From NCBI GenBank assembly GCA_035048485.1, contig CM068592.1, positions 33,976,501 through 34,040,500 on the forward strand: a stretch of DNA of 64,000 bases, given 5' to 3'. Below the pieces are notes generated by a model that was given only the letters and a program-made list of their open reading frames with translations, did no database searches and was not told the origin of the DNA. A program made the position numbers and the translations under genes. The stretch's first letter is position 1; each line of letters begins with the position of its first letter. Origin of the DNA: Pteria penguin (taxonomy: Eukaryota > Mollusca > Bivalvia > Pterioida > Pteriidae). This document shows positions 12,291 to 23,000 of the stretch, piece after piece.

Positions 12291-13925
12291 TCATATAGGC
12301 CCCACCGCCCTGTTAGTCAGCGTGCAACGTTCAAGTAAAAGTCTGCATAAGGCTGTAGAGGGACCAAATACAAGACCTATAGTCTTTTTGATGATCTCAA
12401 TGTCATATTGTCTATTTAGAAGACGTTTGACTATTTTATTATATGATAAAATAACGTTATCGGAGCCTTTTACTTTCCTTAGTTTATATAGGAAATCACC
12501 GTAAAAATTAGGATGGGAAATTCTATTGGATACATAGTGTTGAAAAGAAATATTTCCAAATTTAGATAGAAGTTCTGAATAAGACCTAAAGAATTTGCCG
12601 AATGATTTTCTTAGCTTGTGATACCTGTAACCCTGAGTTAAAAGTATACTGTCCGCGCCACTCACTCTGGAAACTGGAAAATCTGGATTTTCTGTTATTC
12701 ATCTTCAGAATAATTTCAAAAATGCAAAACCATTCTATAGATCTTGCTTAGTCGTAACTTTTGGTGTATGCTATATGTTTGTATGAAGAAGCGTTCATAT
12801 TTTATAAACAAAAATCAATTTTAGATAGGGCGATTTCCATGTTAAATTTTGACGTGACGTCGCCAAGTTTCCATAGACTCCATGTTAAACATCAGCGACG
12901 TCACGTCAAAATTAACATAGAAAACGCCCTATCTAAAATGATTTTTCCCTATAAAATGCGATTGTTTCTTCGTAGAAACATATAACATACACCAAAAGTT
13001 ACGACTAAACAAGATCTGTCGATTGATATTAATTTCATAAAACTATTTTAAAGATAAATAAGTGAAAATCCAGATTTTTCGGTTTACAAAGTGAGTGGCG
13101 CGGACAGTAGTAGTAATTTGTAAATTTCGTTTATGTAAGTCCAAAACATCGATCGGTGCAGCCCTGACAAACCGAACTAATTGATATATATAGATATCAT
13201 ATGATGGGAGTCGAGGGACATTGCCATCCAAGTAAGGAAAATTTACAATAGGAAATCCAAAATCCTCACGTTTATCATAAATATTAGTATATATTAGGTG
13301 GTTGATAATTTTGATGTTCAAATCTAAGAAAGGTGTAGATTTATCTCAAGTATTAGCTTTATTCAATTTGAGCTCTGGTGGATATATTTCTGATATAAAT
13401 TGTTCGAATTCAGGGTTGTCGATAACCAAAATGTCATCCAGATATCTGCAAGTATTATTAAATTTGTCAATGAGGTCGAAATGTTTTGATTTTTGAATAG
13501 AAACTATAAAATCCCTCTCATAACAATAAAGAAATAAATCTGCTATCAGAGGCGCGCAGTTAGTACCCATAGGAATCCCAACTATTTGTTGATATATCTT
13601 GCCATCAAATAGCACAAAAATATTATTCATGAGAAAATCTAGTGCTTTACATAATTCCTTGCAAGTCCAGTATTTATATGAAGTATATTGTTTGTTGGAA
13701 AAGAATCCGGAGTTATTGGAAGTACATATGTAAGTTTTAGATTCTCTGTGAAAACACCATTGTATAAGAGACAGTAACTTGCTTTTAATCAAATCATGAG
13801 GCAGAGATGTATAAAGTGTAGAAAAATCAAATGTAGAAATTTGAGTCGCTTTGAAATTTAGTGAAAGAAGTTTGTCTATAACTTCATGAGAATTTTTTAA
13901 TTGACCAAAAGTAATTAAAGAAAAA
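12291..13925 (-). pseudogene. Penelope-like retroelement reverse transcriptase, broken
   Basis: Reads right to left. The frame first shows STFDFSTLYTSLPH (RT motif A), then IVGIPMGTNCAPLIADLFLY (motif B region), CRYLDDILVIDN (catalytic YxDD box) and, after an in-frame TGA at 13343-13345, FLDLNIKI, YDKREDFGFPIVNFPYLDG and IYIYQLVRFVRA. It resumes beyond a 463-bp insertion as LLTQGYRYHKLRKSFGKFFR and continues to 12291. These blocks, in this order, are typical of Penelope-like elements in invertebrates. The copy is 5' truncated near 13925, has one nonsense codon and is split by the foldback element, so it is inactive. No GIY-YIG endonuclease was recognised after the RT. Confidence 0.85.
12647..13109. 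mobile_element. Foldback/MITE inserted in the Penelope-like RT
   Basis: 463 bp bounded by inverted repeats of ~20 bp (tactgtccgcgccactcac and its complement gtgagtggcgcggacagta). Inner arms also pair: cgtaacttttggtgtatg with catacaccaaaagttacg, tttagatagggcg with cgccctatctaaa, and tttgacgtgacgtcg with cgacgtcacgtcaaa around a short centre near 12878. No coding capacity. Flanks give only a possible 3-bp duplication (gta). RT homology continues on both sides, so it landed after the retroelement. Confidence 0.85.
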
Positions 13926-13929
13926 TCTA

Positions 13930-14010
13930 TTTCCTATGAAAACGTCATTTGTGGACTATCGTTTTAGATAATTTTATATAGAATTTTATGACGTAATGTT
14001 TTATGTCACA
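13930..14010. repeat. Fragment of MITE family C
   Basis: tcctatgaaaacgtcatttg and tggactatcg are the complement of the centre of the MITE at 45361-45580. It abuts the truncated 5' end of the Penelope-like copy. Confidence 0.55.
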
Positions 14011-14181
14011 CACTGTCAGGAAGTGACTCTTTGTAACGGAAAGACTCGTTACTTACATACAGTATAGGTGTTGTATTGCATCACCGCCAACGTCCTCGAT
14101 CAGCCGAGGCCATCCCTCATTGTGTGTTTCGACCCCTAACTCGGTACACTCTCAGGATGGGCGGTCCACAGTGGTGATCAG

Positions 14182-14700
14182 TCACTGCATGTTGATGGGG
14201 GGTCTCCAGCTACGGCTATCCTTCTTCATCAACACCCAGCATGATGCTCTCTCCTCTGCTTGGGCCAACCTCTGAATTCCCCTCCTCTTGCATTGTCCAG
14301 CCACTCCCAGTACCGAGAACATCCTCCATACTGACTTTGATGGAAATCCCCAACAACCAACTTCTACCGGATATAACCAAACTTGCCACCCCTGTTCTGT
14401 GCAATCCATTACCAGTTCTTCATATTTGCTTTTCTTTCTCTCATGGGCTTGAGCACATCTTTCCTCCCATGGGACTGTCAGCTCAATAATTACTAATTTC
14501 TTTGTTGTTGTTGACCACAGTACCATGTCAGGCCTATTGTTTGTTGACACAATGTCTGGAAATGTTAGTCTGTTGTCCAGGTCAACCGCCAGCTGCCAGT
14601 CGCGTGCTAGATTGAGAATTCCAGATGACTTCTGCCCTTCTCCTGACCCTTTTCCCCCTTGAAAGGGATGAAGGTCAATCTCTGTTTCTCACGTCTCTTT
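14182..14700 (-). pseudogene. Retroelement ORF fragment, PD-(D/E)XK-like C-terminal region
   Basis: The clean frame (14550 down to 14182) contains RPDMVLWSTTTKKLVIIELT, VPWEERCAQAHERKKSKYEE, LVMDCTEQGWQVWLYPVEVG and FPSKSVWR. Upstream in the same direction, SGILNLARDWQLAVDLDNRL and an Arg/Lys-rich stretch to ~14700 extend it. This block recurs at the C-terminus of multi-copy retroelement-type proteins in fish, corals, lancelets and molluscs. PD...ELT resembles the core of restriction-like endonucleases, but that assignment is inference. 5' truncated, no RT attached: a dead fragment. Confidence 0.65.
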
Positions 14701-15564
14701 TTCCTCTCGATTTCCATAATGTCAGCCTCTCATAACCTCATTGTGCCGCCAAGTGTATCTGCCTTGTGTAAGAGCTGTCATGCACGAAGACAGTATGTGG
14801 TCTAAGGATCCTCTTTCACCACACAAGGTATATGATGAATACATACAACGTGACTCATTCATGGAATCGAACTTGAATCGTTCTCACACAACCCATGCAA
14901 GTGCTTACTAAATTCATTAAGCCTCAGTATTTTTAAATTCCATTTTTTTAATATCTTGATTTCAATCTATTGCAACACATGCAGCTATTATGATAAAAAA
15001 GGATGAAACTTAAAACGGTTTCAGATTTTTTCTTTCATAATATGGTCGACGGTCATATGTTTATGAATATGCAATATAGGCCGTGCCAGCCTACAATGTA
15101 CCTCTTTAGTGAACCTTTCTAATGGGCACGAGATTGGTGGGGTCTTCTGAGTAATATTTTAATACGTGGCAATCTTTGATTTCAAGCAACAGTAATAGGC
15201 ATTTACATACCATTATATCTGGGACGATCTCGCTTATAAATGGACTAAATAGGTACCAAAATGGAATACAGATATTATCCTTTCATTTCGTCCTAGTAGT
15301 AGACAGAATGCAATGTTTGTATAAAAACACTTGTAATGAGAAATGGGCAGATTAACTGCAAATTGTAAACGATTTATGTAAAATCATTTTGAGCCAGAAA
15401 GTTTTTTCCTGAATTTCTTAATTATATCAGAACACATGTGTCTGGAGATAATAAATACAATTATAGGTTTGGACACTAAAATGTGTTGTTTTTGTGTGAT
15501 GCTTTGTCTTTTGAGTTTTTATTAATATTCATGAATATGCAAAAGAGTTTATAAGTATATAGGT

Positions 15565-15639
15565 CTGCCATTTGATAACTTTTGATTTTTCTGATCAAAA
15601 GTGATTACATCAGTAAAATAAAAAGTTATCAAATGGCAG
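15565..15639. repeat. Inverted repeat, 19-bp perfect arms
   Basis: ctgccatttgataactttt pairs exactly with aaaagttatcaaatggcag; an inner hairpin (acttttgat...gatcaaaagt) sits in the loop. MITE remnant or structured element. Confidence 0.8.
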
Positions 15640-15688
15640 GTCATACGAAAATTAAAGGCTAACGTCTGTACTCAGTTGTTGTCTTAAG

Positions 15689-15844
15689 CACAGTCGCCGC
15701 GTTACGCTAATAAAAAAATGAAAACATTTGAAAGTGTTTGTTTTCTGTTTTCTCTGCTTATCTTTCTCGAGATAAGTAGATAAAATAGAAAACAAACACT
15801 GTCATAGGATTTCATTTTTTTATTAGCGTAACGTGGCGACTGTG
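15689..15844. repeat. Foldback element, 156 bp
   Basis: Nearly its whole length is palindromic: cacagtcgccgcgttacgct pairs with agcgtaacgtggcgactgtg, followed by aataaaaaaatgaaa / tttcatttttttatt and gtgtttgttttct / agaaaacaaacac around a gataagtag centre. No coding content. Confidence 0.85.
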
Positions 15845-16451
15845 TATTAAGTTTGTCTATATATGACCAAAATTGACCAAAATATGAGGGAATATGTATA
15901 TATACCCCATCGACGTTGCTTGACAGCAAGGATTGCAATGGAAATAGTAAAATTATTCATTCAATATGATTTTTTTCTGATGGTTTTTTTAAATCACACA
16001 ATCACACACAGCAGACCCTATCAAACAATCTGGTACCCATAAAAAAAGTCAGTCGGGGTTGGGAGGAAGGGGGAGGGGGTTTACGGTAAGCCATACTGGA
16101 TCGGCCTAATATAGCCGTTATGACTATTTCCCAACGTTTTAAAGTAGATTGCATTTTTAGAAATTCAACATGCTTAAGACAATTATTATTGATGCACACA
16201 GTACATATCTTTTATTTGATTTTATTCAAACCTTTCAAAATGAATTGATACCTGATTGAAGTGTGCGGATCAGAGCGAATTTTCCTTTCAAATATACCTT
16301 TAATATCATATATTAGAACTGATTTTGTTATCAAAGGTACACGAAATAAATATCATCAGGTCAGAGGATCCTTTATTGCCACATATCCTAAGATTATCTG
16401 TTGACTTTCCTAACTATTACTCTCCGTGAGATATAATGTACTGATCATTAA

Positions 16452-16453
<2 letters not shown>

Positions 16454-16495
<42 letters not shown>
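16454..16495. repeat. (CT)n microsatellite
   Basis: About 21 uninterrupted CT dinucleotides. Confidence 0.95.
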
Positions 16496-16498
<3 letters not shown>

Positions 16499-16675
16499 AT
16501 ATGACAAAATCGACCTCCACTTTTGATTTGCTTCCTACGCCACTGCGTAACAAATCCTGGATCTGGTCCTGTTCTTCCTTTGTCCATGTTTCCCAAACCT
16601 TCTTTTGCCCATTCTTAGATCCACTAGATGTACATTTCTTGATGAATCTGGTCAGAAGCTGGAGTTAATCACAGT

Positions 16676-16916
16676 GGCCAGTTGTTCGAAACTTTAACTA
16701 CTGGTTAAGCTAACCAGTGGTTAAAGTTTGAGAGACAATTAATTTAATTTATAAGATTTCTTTATACAAATCTAAATTACTTTACAAAGCTTGTTTCATA
16801 TACTACAGATCAGTACACAGGCTATGAGCTTAAGTCTGCTCATTTCATAGATATAGTTAGATGAAGTTTAACCATTGTTTAGCTTAACCCGTGGTTAAAG
16901 TTTCGAACAACTGGTC
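16676..16916. mobile_element. MITE family A, full copy
   Basis: Terminal inverted repeats of ~22 bp, ccagttgttcgaaactttaa and its complement, enclose ~200 bp that also contains ggttaagctaacc-type inner palindromes. A partial relative lies at 62838-62925. Confidence 0.8.
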
Positions 16917-17271
16917 TTTGGACGAATAAAGTTTAGGAAAACACCTAGATGAATTTTTGTCACACACTTTACTTACTAAAATTAATCCACTGAAGTAAAA
17001 GATGCTTCACCCGGACACAGCAACTGGGAGGTAGAAATATAGCATTATGGGAAGGGGTTGCATGAAGATAGGACATTTAGATAAAAACATTTGTGGGTAA
17101 CTAACGGAATTTACACCCTAATCCAATAATGTTGGCGTATATTTCTTATAAATCTTCTGGGCTTAAATATCCATTATCTTTAATTTCTGTATTATTGTTT
17201 ACAATATAGTAGTTTTCATATAAATATCTGCTGGATTACCAACCTCATAAGGTTATTTAACACGTCTGTTC

Positions 17272-17336
17272 TGTTTCCACGATATACAAGAATGCTTTCT
17301 CTGGATTTCTGAATGTTATCACTGAATGAAAGGTGA

Positions 17337-17380
<44 letters not shown>

Positions 17381-17443
17381 TTTCCAATATATACAAGAAT
17401 ACTGGCTCTGGATGTGTTAATGTTATCACTGAATGTTCGATAA

Positions 17444-17478
<35 letters not shown>
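17272..17478. repeat. Tandem duplication of ~100 bp, each copy ending in (GA)n
   Basis: Both copies run tgtttcca..atatacaagaat, then ctctggat, aatgttatcactgaatg, and end in a GA run (17340-17379 and 17446-17478). The microsatellite and its flank were duplicated together. Confidence 0.85.
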
Positions 17479-17484
<6 letters not shown>

Positions 17485-20030
17485 TGGTGGGGTGGTGGAG
17501 TTTGAAAATCACAGTAACGCCGTTGCCATTTAACATACGTGTATACATGTACATAAATATTGACACTGGCTTACTGCGTGCATTATTTTGAAGTTTTCGT
17601 TTTCTCGTAAATTCTAAGGATATAGGTATACATACGGATTTCAGAATGAATATATGTATTACGTTGACAGTTCTAAAATTTCGGTTGAAAGTTTACAATC
17701 ATACTAAATCAAAAGTTAAATTTCGAAAGGTCACAGTTCGGGCCACCCCTCTCTCTCTCTCTCCCAGTACATCAAATTGACACATATAAGGGGTAGAGTT
17801 TTGCGAGGGATGCAGTTTTCGGGATAGTAATCATTTACCTAGACCCGCCTTCTTTGAATATAATCTCCCTGGGAACACACGATCGATTCTTTATCGTTTT
17901 TATAGACTCTATACATTCATTTGTGTAAACGGTAGTCTCAGTAAGAAAATTATTACACTCGGGAAGTTTAAACAAATCGATCACAGCGACAAAAGGGCAT
18001 TCATAACAGTACCAATTCATGAACGTTCTAATGCGGCACGAAAATGCAAGTCTTTTAAATTCTTTTGCCTATCAGACATTATCACGAAATATGCAGATAA
18101 TTTCCCTACCACCACGACAGGTCTGAATTTGTTTAAATCTACGTAGGTTTATCAAAAGATAGAAACCTTTAACTTCTAGAGCTTATGTCAATTTGCATTT
18201 ACAGCACTTTCAATAAGCGCCAAAGTCGGAGTTTGTTTAGAACTACGAGTACACTAGTGTGGTGGCATCATGTTAAATTCTACTTGGATACAAACACTCC
18301 GTATAGTGCAAGACATGAAGTAGTGCTGTATTTATTGAGCACTGGTGGGAGTACACAACATGAAACGGATGTCTTTTTCAACATGGATACACAAACTTGT
18401 ATCATGCACTACATGGAATAGTGCTGGTAATTAACAACAATTAAAAGGGGGATGCTCGGCATAAAAAGAACGTTACTTGCATTAAAAGGGGACTGTATTC
18501 TATTTAAATGGAAACACTCAATAGTATTGAAATAGACAACATTCAACGTGAAAAAAGGACACAATATTCAACGGAAAGGCAATAAATTCGACCAAAGGGA
18601 AACAATAACAGAGATAAAAGAGTATACTCTAGAAGAGGGAACAATATTCGATAATCTAGACAATACTGTGCATTAAAACTCTTGTATACATCCGTGATGC
18701 TTTGGTGATATCCAAACAGCTGATTGTTGAGTGATTCAAAGTACATTAAAAATGCCTTAAAATGTAAATCGATCGGGGATGATCGTCGATAAATTGTCGT
18801 AATCCAATGATAGTGCAGGCTCAGGTTACCTCGGTAGGTAAGTTATTATTTGAGTATTTCATTTTAAATCTCACGAAACTTCATGGTTCAATTTGGTATC
18901 TTCTTGTTGGTACAAGCAATCATTATTTTAAATCACCTTAAAGAATTTTATATGAGAAATAAAGGATTCCTTAAAAAGCTTTCATCGAACTTTGATACAG
19001 GTTTGAATTTTATAAACAATCATACATTCATCAAATTTAAATCTTGAATTGTTACTTACTTGAATATTGAATAAAGTCAGATTGTATTTGAATAATAGAC
19101 ACTCATTGGTGGATTACTGACTGCGTTTTAGTATCACTGTGCTATAAATACTGCCAGAATTTTATATATTATATGGGTAATATGGATATTAGTGTGTTTC
19201 TAAGAAATTGTACTTACTTTTAGAATAAACAATATACATGTATGACTACATGTATAGGCAAAAAGGAAGAGGTTCAGCAGTTGCGCTTAGTGGGAACACC
19301 TCGTCCATTTCCGTAGTGATAATAAGATTTCAAACGGAAATGGGCGAGGGGATCCGATTTAAGTTGCACCAGTATCTCTTTAAAATTGGGGGATTCTTAT
19401 TGGTGCAAAATTCTTTACTGTATGTAATTTATGTTAATGTATTTCAGTTTCTTCATCTGCAATGAAATTCAAACGGACAGCGCGTTTTCAAGAAAAGGTC
19501 ACATAATTCTATTAAGGTGAACAATGATATATGGACATTGATATAAAAACTTCATAAAATGGATGTGTTTTAAACATCTTATACTTTTGTATACAGAACG
19601 ATTAAGAATAATACCACATATAAATGTAACAAATGAACTTTAAGTACCATCAAAAATCGTCGACAAGAGCAGAAACACAGTAATCGTGTAACAATTATTT
19701 TATACTATACTAGGATTAAAATCGATTGGAAAGGTAAACAAAGAAAGAAATGTTGACTTTTAATTTCAGCATTAAATGACCAGTAGTGGACAGCGCTTAA
19801 AGGTCAGCTGGGAATATTCACCACTCTTGTGTCGGGACTGAGCAGAATAATTATATTGTATGGGATACTAAATAGTTGATGATAGATCATCTTCTGGACC
19901 AAGGTTTTTATTGTCTGGAATCATTAATTCAGCAAATGTAGAAGAACGTATTGGATATGCATTTTATTTTACATTTTCAGAATCACATTTCTTTGCCAAA
20001 ATTTGACCATTTGTGAACAAAGACGTCAAG

Positions 20031-20075
20031 ATGATAACAGACGATGTGGCAGAGGATATCAACAAAATACTGCAG
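20031..20075 (+). CDS. Coiled-coil protein gene, coding exon 1
   Basis: 15 codons, MITDDVAEDINKILQ, ending CAG before gtacgg. The exon probably opens at 19981 after a good acceptor (acattttcag), giving 50 nt of 5' UTR and implying another non-coding exon upstream. Joins in frame to exon 2. Confidence 0.65.
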
Positions 20076-23000
20076 GTACGGCCGTTGTTTTGTGGTTAAT
20101 CCAGGACACATCTATCTTAATGTATATGTCCTTCACACAAACTAAAAGTTAAAGAAACGTTGCATTGGTAATGAGTCTTAAACTATTGTCGAGGGGATCC
20201 AGTTCGAGCCAGATCGATGACTTTTCACAATCGCACTTTCTCGGGCCTTTCCGTCGTACAAACGGAAGAAAACAACATCGAATGTATTATGGTAGATTAG
20301 CCCATGATCAGGGGGGCGGAGTCAGGATTTGGAGTAAGGAGCTAAATCAGACGAGGGAACTGAAGACAACGTGGGTCCCCAATAAGTGCATGGAGAGCCA
20401 TGACGGGGGGACCAAGAGACGAAGTCCCCGGAATATCTGCAATTTGACGGTAATAGGGCATAAAACTGGGCAGTTTCACTGTCGTGACTCAGCACTACAG
20501 CTGCCAAAGTTTTTTTTTATGATGTTATTCATGTCTTTCCCATACCTTGTTATTCTGGTTGTACCCGTGGTGGGTTTAGATATACCCCTTTTTCCAAAAT
20601 ATCTGTCTGAGCTGCATCACAAATTCCGGCATCATCTCTTACCTTTTCTCACATTTATTACTTCTAGTGGACAGTTCAAAGGGATCTATAGACGGAGAGT
20701 TTTGAAAAAGGCTGCGAACTGCTTTGAATACTTTCCACTCGGGAAGGGAAGTAGGCCTGAACCCCCAAACGTAGATGTACTATTATAGGATTCATACTAG
20801 CTCGTCGCCTACACAATAACAGATGATAATCTCTCTCTCTCTTGTTTTGTTTTAAGGTTTTGTGTTTTAGAAGGAGAAAAAGGGAACGGGACAAATGTCC
20901 CCTCCGCCCCTCTGAATCCGCCACTGGGAAGGGGTTCATCGCAAACACAAACAGATAATAGATCGAATCTTTCCCTCATTCTCCCCCTCCCTCTCTATTA
21001 TTTCTTTATTTCCTTTTTTGAAAGGGGGAGAACATCAGTTCAACATTTTCTTTTATTTAAAAAAAACCCCCTGACACTGGGTAAAACGCGATTTACTTAG
21101 AGGCATACAATTTAAATGTGGCATTCGTACAGGTTCTGTCCAACATGATAAAGTCACACCGTACTTGCACCATAGCGATCAATTAAAAGATCTAATTAAT
21201 TTTTTGTTGCAGTCATTGCCTATTGTCTTGAATGAATCTGATAAGGAAGTCGTGTTAATGGAATCTATTTAGGGCGTTTGATTTCTGCATGAGAATTCAG
21301 TACACATTAGAACTTTGTCGTACAAAATGTTAGAAATACGGCCTGAAATGGTTAATATTTGAGGTTTTTTTTTACTGGATTAAATAAGGGAGTCCTCAGA
21401 ACATATCGAGTAAGTTTTTTCTTTAAATAGATATACTAACATAAATTTGGCGAATCAGATGTTCCTTTCAACATTAGTGTTACGTCTCTTCAGTGACGGG
21501 CACCATATAAGAGGAATATCCCGTGTGATGTCTCACAATATTTTCTCTATCAGTCTGTTCTTTTAATTTATTCTCTTTGTGTATTTTTGTGGAATATCTT
21601 CAATATATCAACAAGAACTATACGAAAGAAATAATCTTAGATAATTTGTGAATAGATACTCTCTAAATAATGAAAGATATGCATCGATCTCCCTTGAAAT
21701 AACTAGCTGTGTAGAATTACTATCCAACAAACCGCTCTTCAATAAAACGGATATACAATCAAATAATCTTATAGAAATCCCTACGCGTTACACGTACATG
21801 TCACTTATTCGTACATCATTGACTACCTTGTAATAATTCGAATTAGAATCAAACCTGATATCAGTTTGATCGCTAAGGGAATTTCCGAGTTTCTTGGTTT
21901 TATTTTGAATAAGAGATTTTCTTGAGTTAATAACATGTGCATGAATGCCACAGCATTAACAGGATTTCAATGTCATTAAGCTGATTTCTTATTAAAATTT
22001 TACCGATTATTTTAAGAATTAAGTATTTCTCTGCATCGCTAAATTCATTTCACATCAATATTACTACAGTCCCGAGACAGGAGAGGATCTAGCAATTTAT
22101 GAAAAAGAAGGGACAATTTGTAGTTAAATTTTGTCAAAGTCCTTTCCTTGGACCCCTGGATCCACCTATGGATGTTGAAAAAGCAAAAGATGAATTTAGT
22201 TTCCATTTACAAGCATTAACTGCAGCAACTGTATACCCAGTTCATAGCAGTCAAGTTCGTTGTACCAAGTTGGTTCCGCCATCATCTGACCCGGAATACG
22301 TGTTAACAATGCTATGTTTCAAACTTTCACTTATCTATAATCAACTCAAAAGTTAAACAGATCAACACAAAGGCGGCTTCCGTATTCAATGGACTAAAGA
22401 ATACATTAACATAGTGGCGCAATCCGGGAATGGAACCCGGATCGTCGGCGCCGGAAGCCTAACGCCTAAACACTACACCAAGTCTGCCTCTAGTATTTCT
22501 GGTAATTGGTAATTAAGCTCTGTTGTCAGTCCTTAAGGGTTTTATTTTATTTTTTGCTTGTGTATTTTATTATTATTATTTTTAAATTCTATGCACGAAA
22601 AAATGAAAATATTAATTTTTTCATTAAATCCGAGTAGCTTGCTACATATATTTCAATGTTATTTCAAACAAACTAATATATTTCTTTTGGCCTTATGCAC
22701 AACATATTTTCGTCATTGTTCGAGCTGTGATTGCTTTCCTTCACCAAACTGAATTTTCTCCCCTTTGTTGTTCTAATCTAGTAGTCCGCTATATGAAAAT
22801 TGAACATGGTCAGTAACAATAGCTTCCCTTCTTTGGGCTATATAATAGCTTGTCTGAGGAGACTATATATCATAATAAGCTCCTTACAATAGACGTTCAT
22901 AAGATTTATAACAAAGAATTTTAAACTGTGTTATATGCCATGATCTGATCTCCTTGTTCTCTTTATCTATATACCTTGTGTACTAAGCTTTGATATTGAG

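Larger units (their letters stand above)
14730..19980. other. Intergenic, repeat-rich, no gene seen
   Basis: No exon with coding character on either strand. Contents listed separately: inverted repeats at 15565-15639 and 15689-15844, a MITE at 16676-16916, CT/GA microsatellites and a 100-bp duplication at 17272-17478. 17500-19980 shows only AT-rich unique-looking sequence and a small inverted repeat near 19300-19345. Confidence 0.6.

Noticed and set aside
20165..20788. 207-codon open frame downstream of the coiled-coil gene exon 1
   Set aside because: Lies in the intron, low-complexity Arg/Phe/Leu composition, no domain, and its other-strand frames are just as open. The flank resembles repeat debris. 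Not called as a gene.
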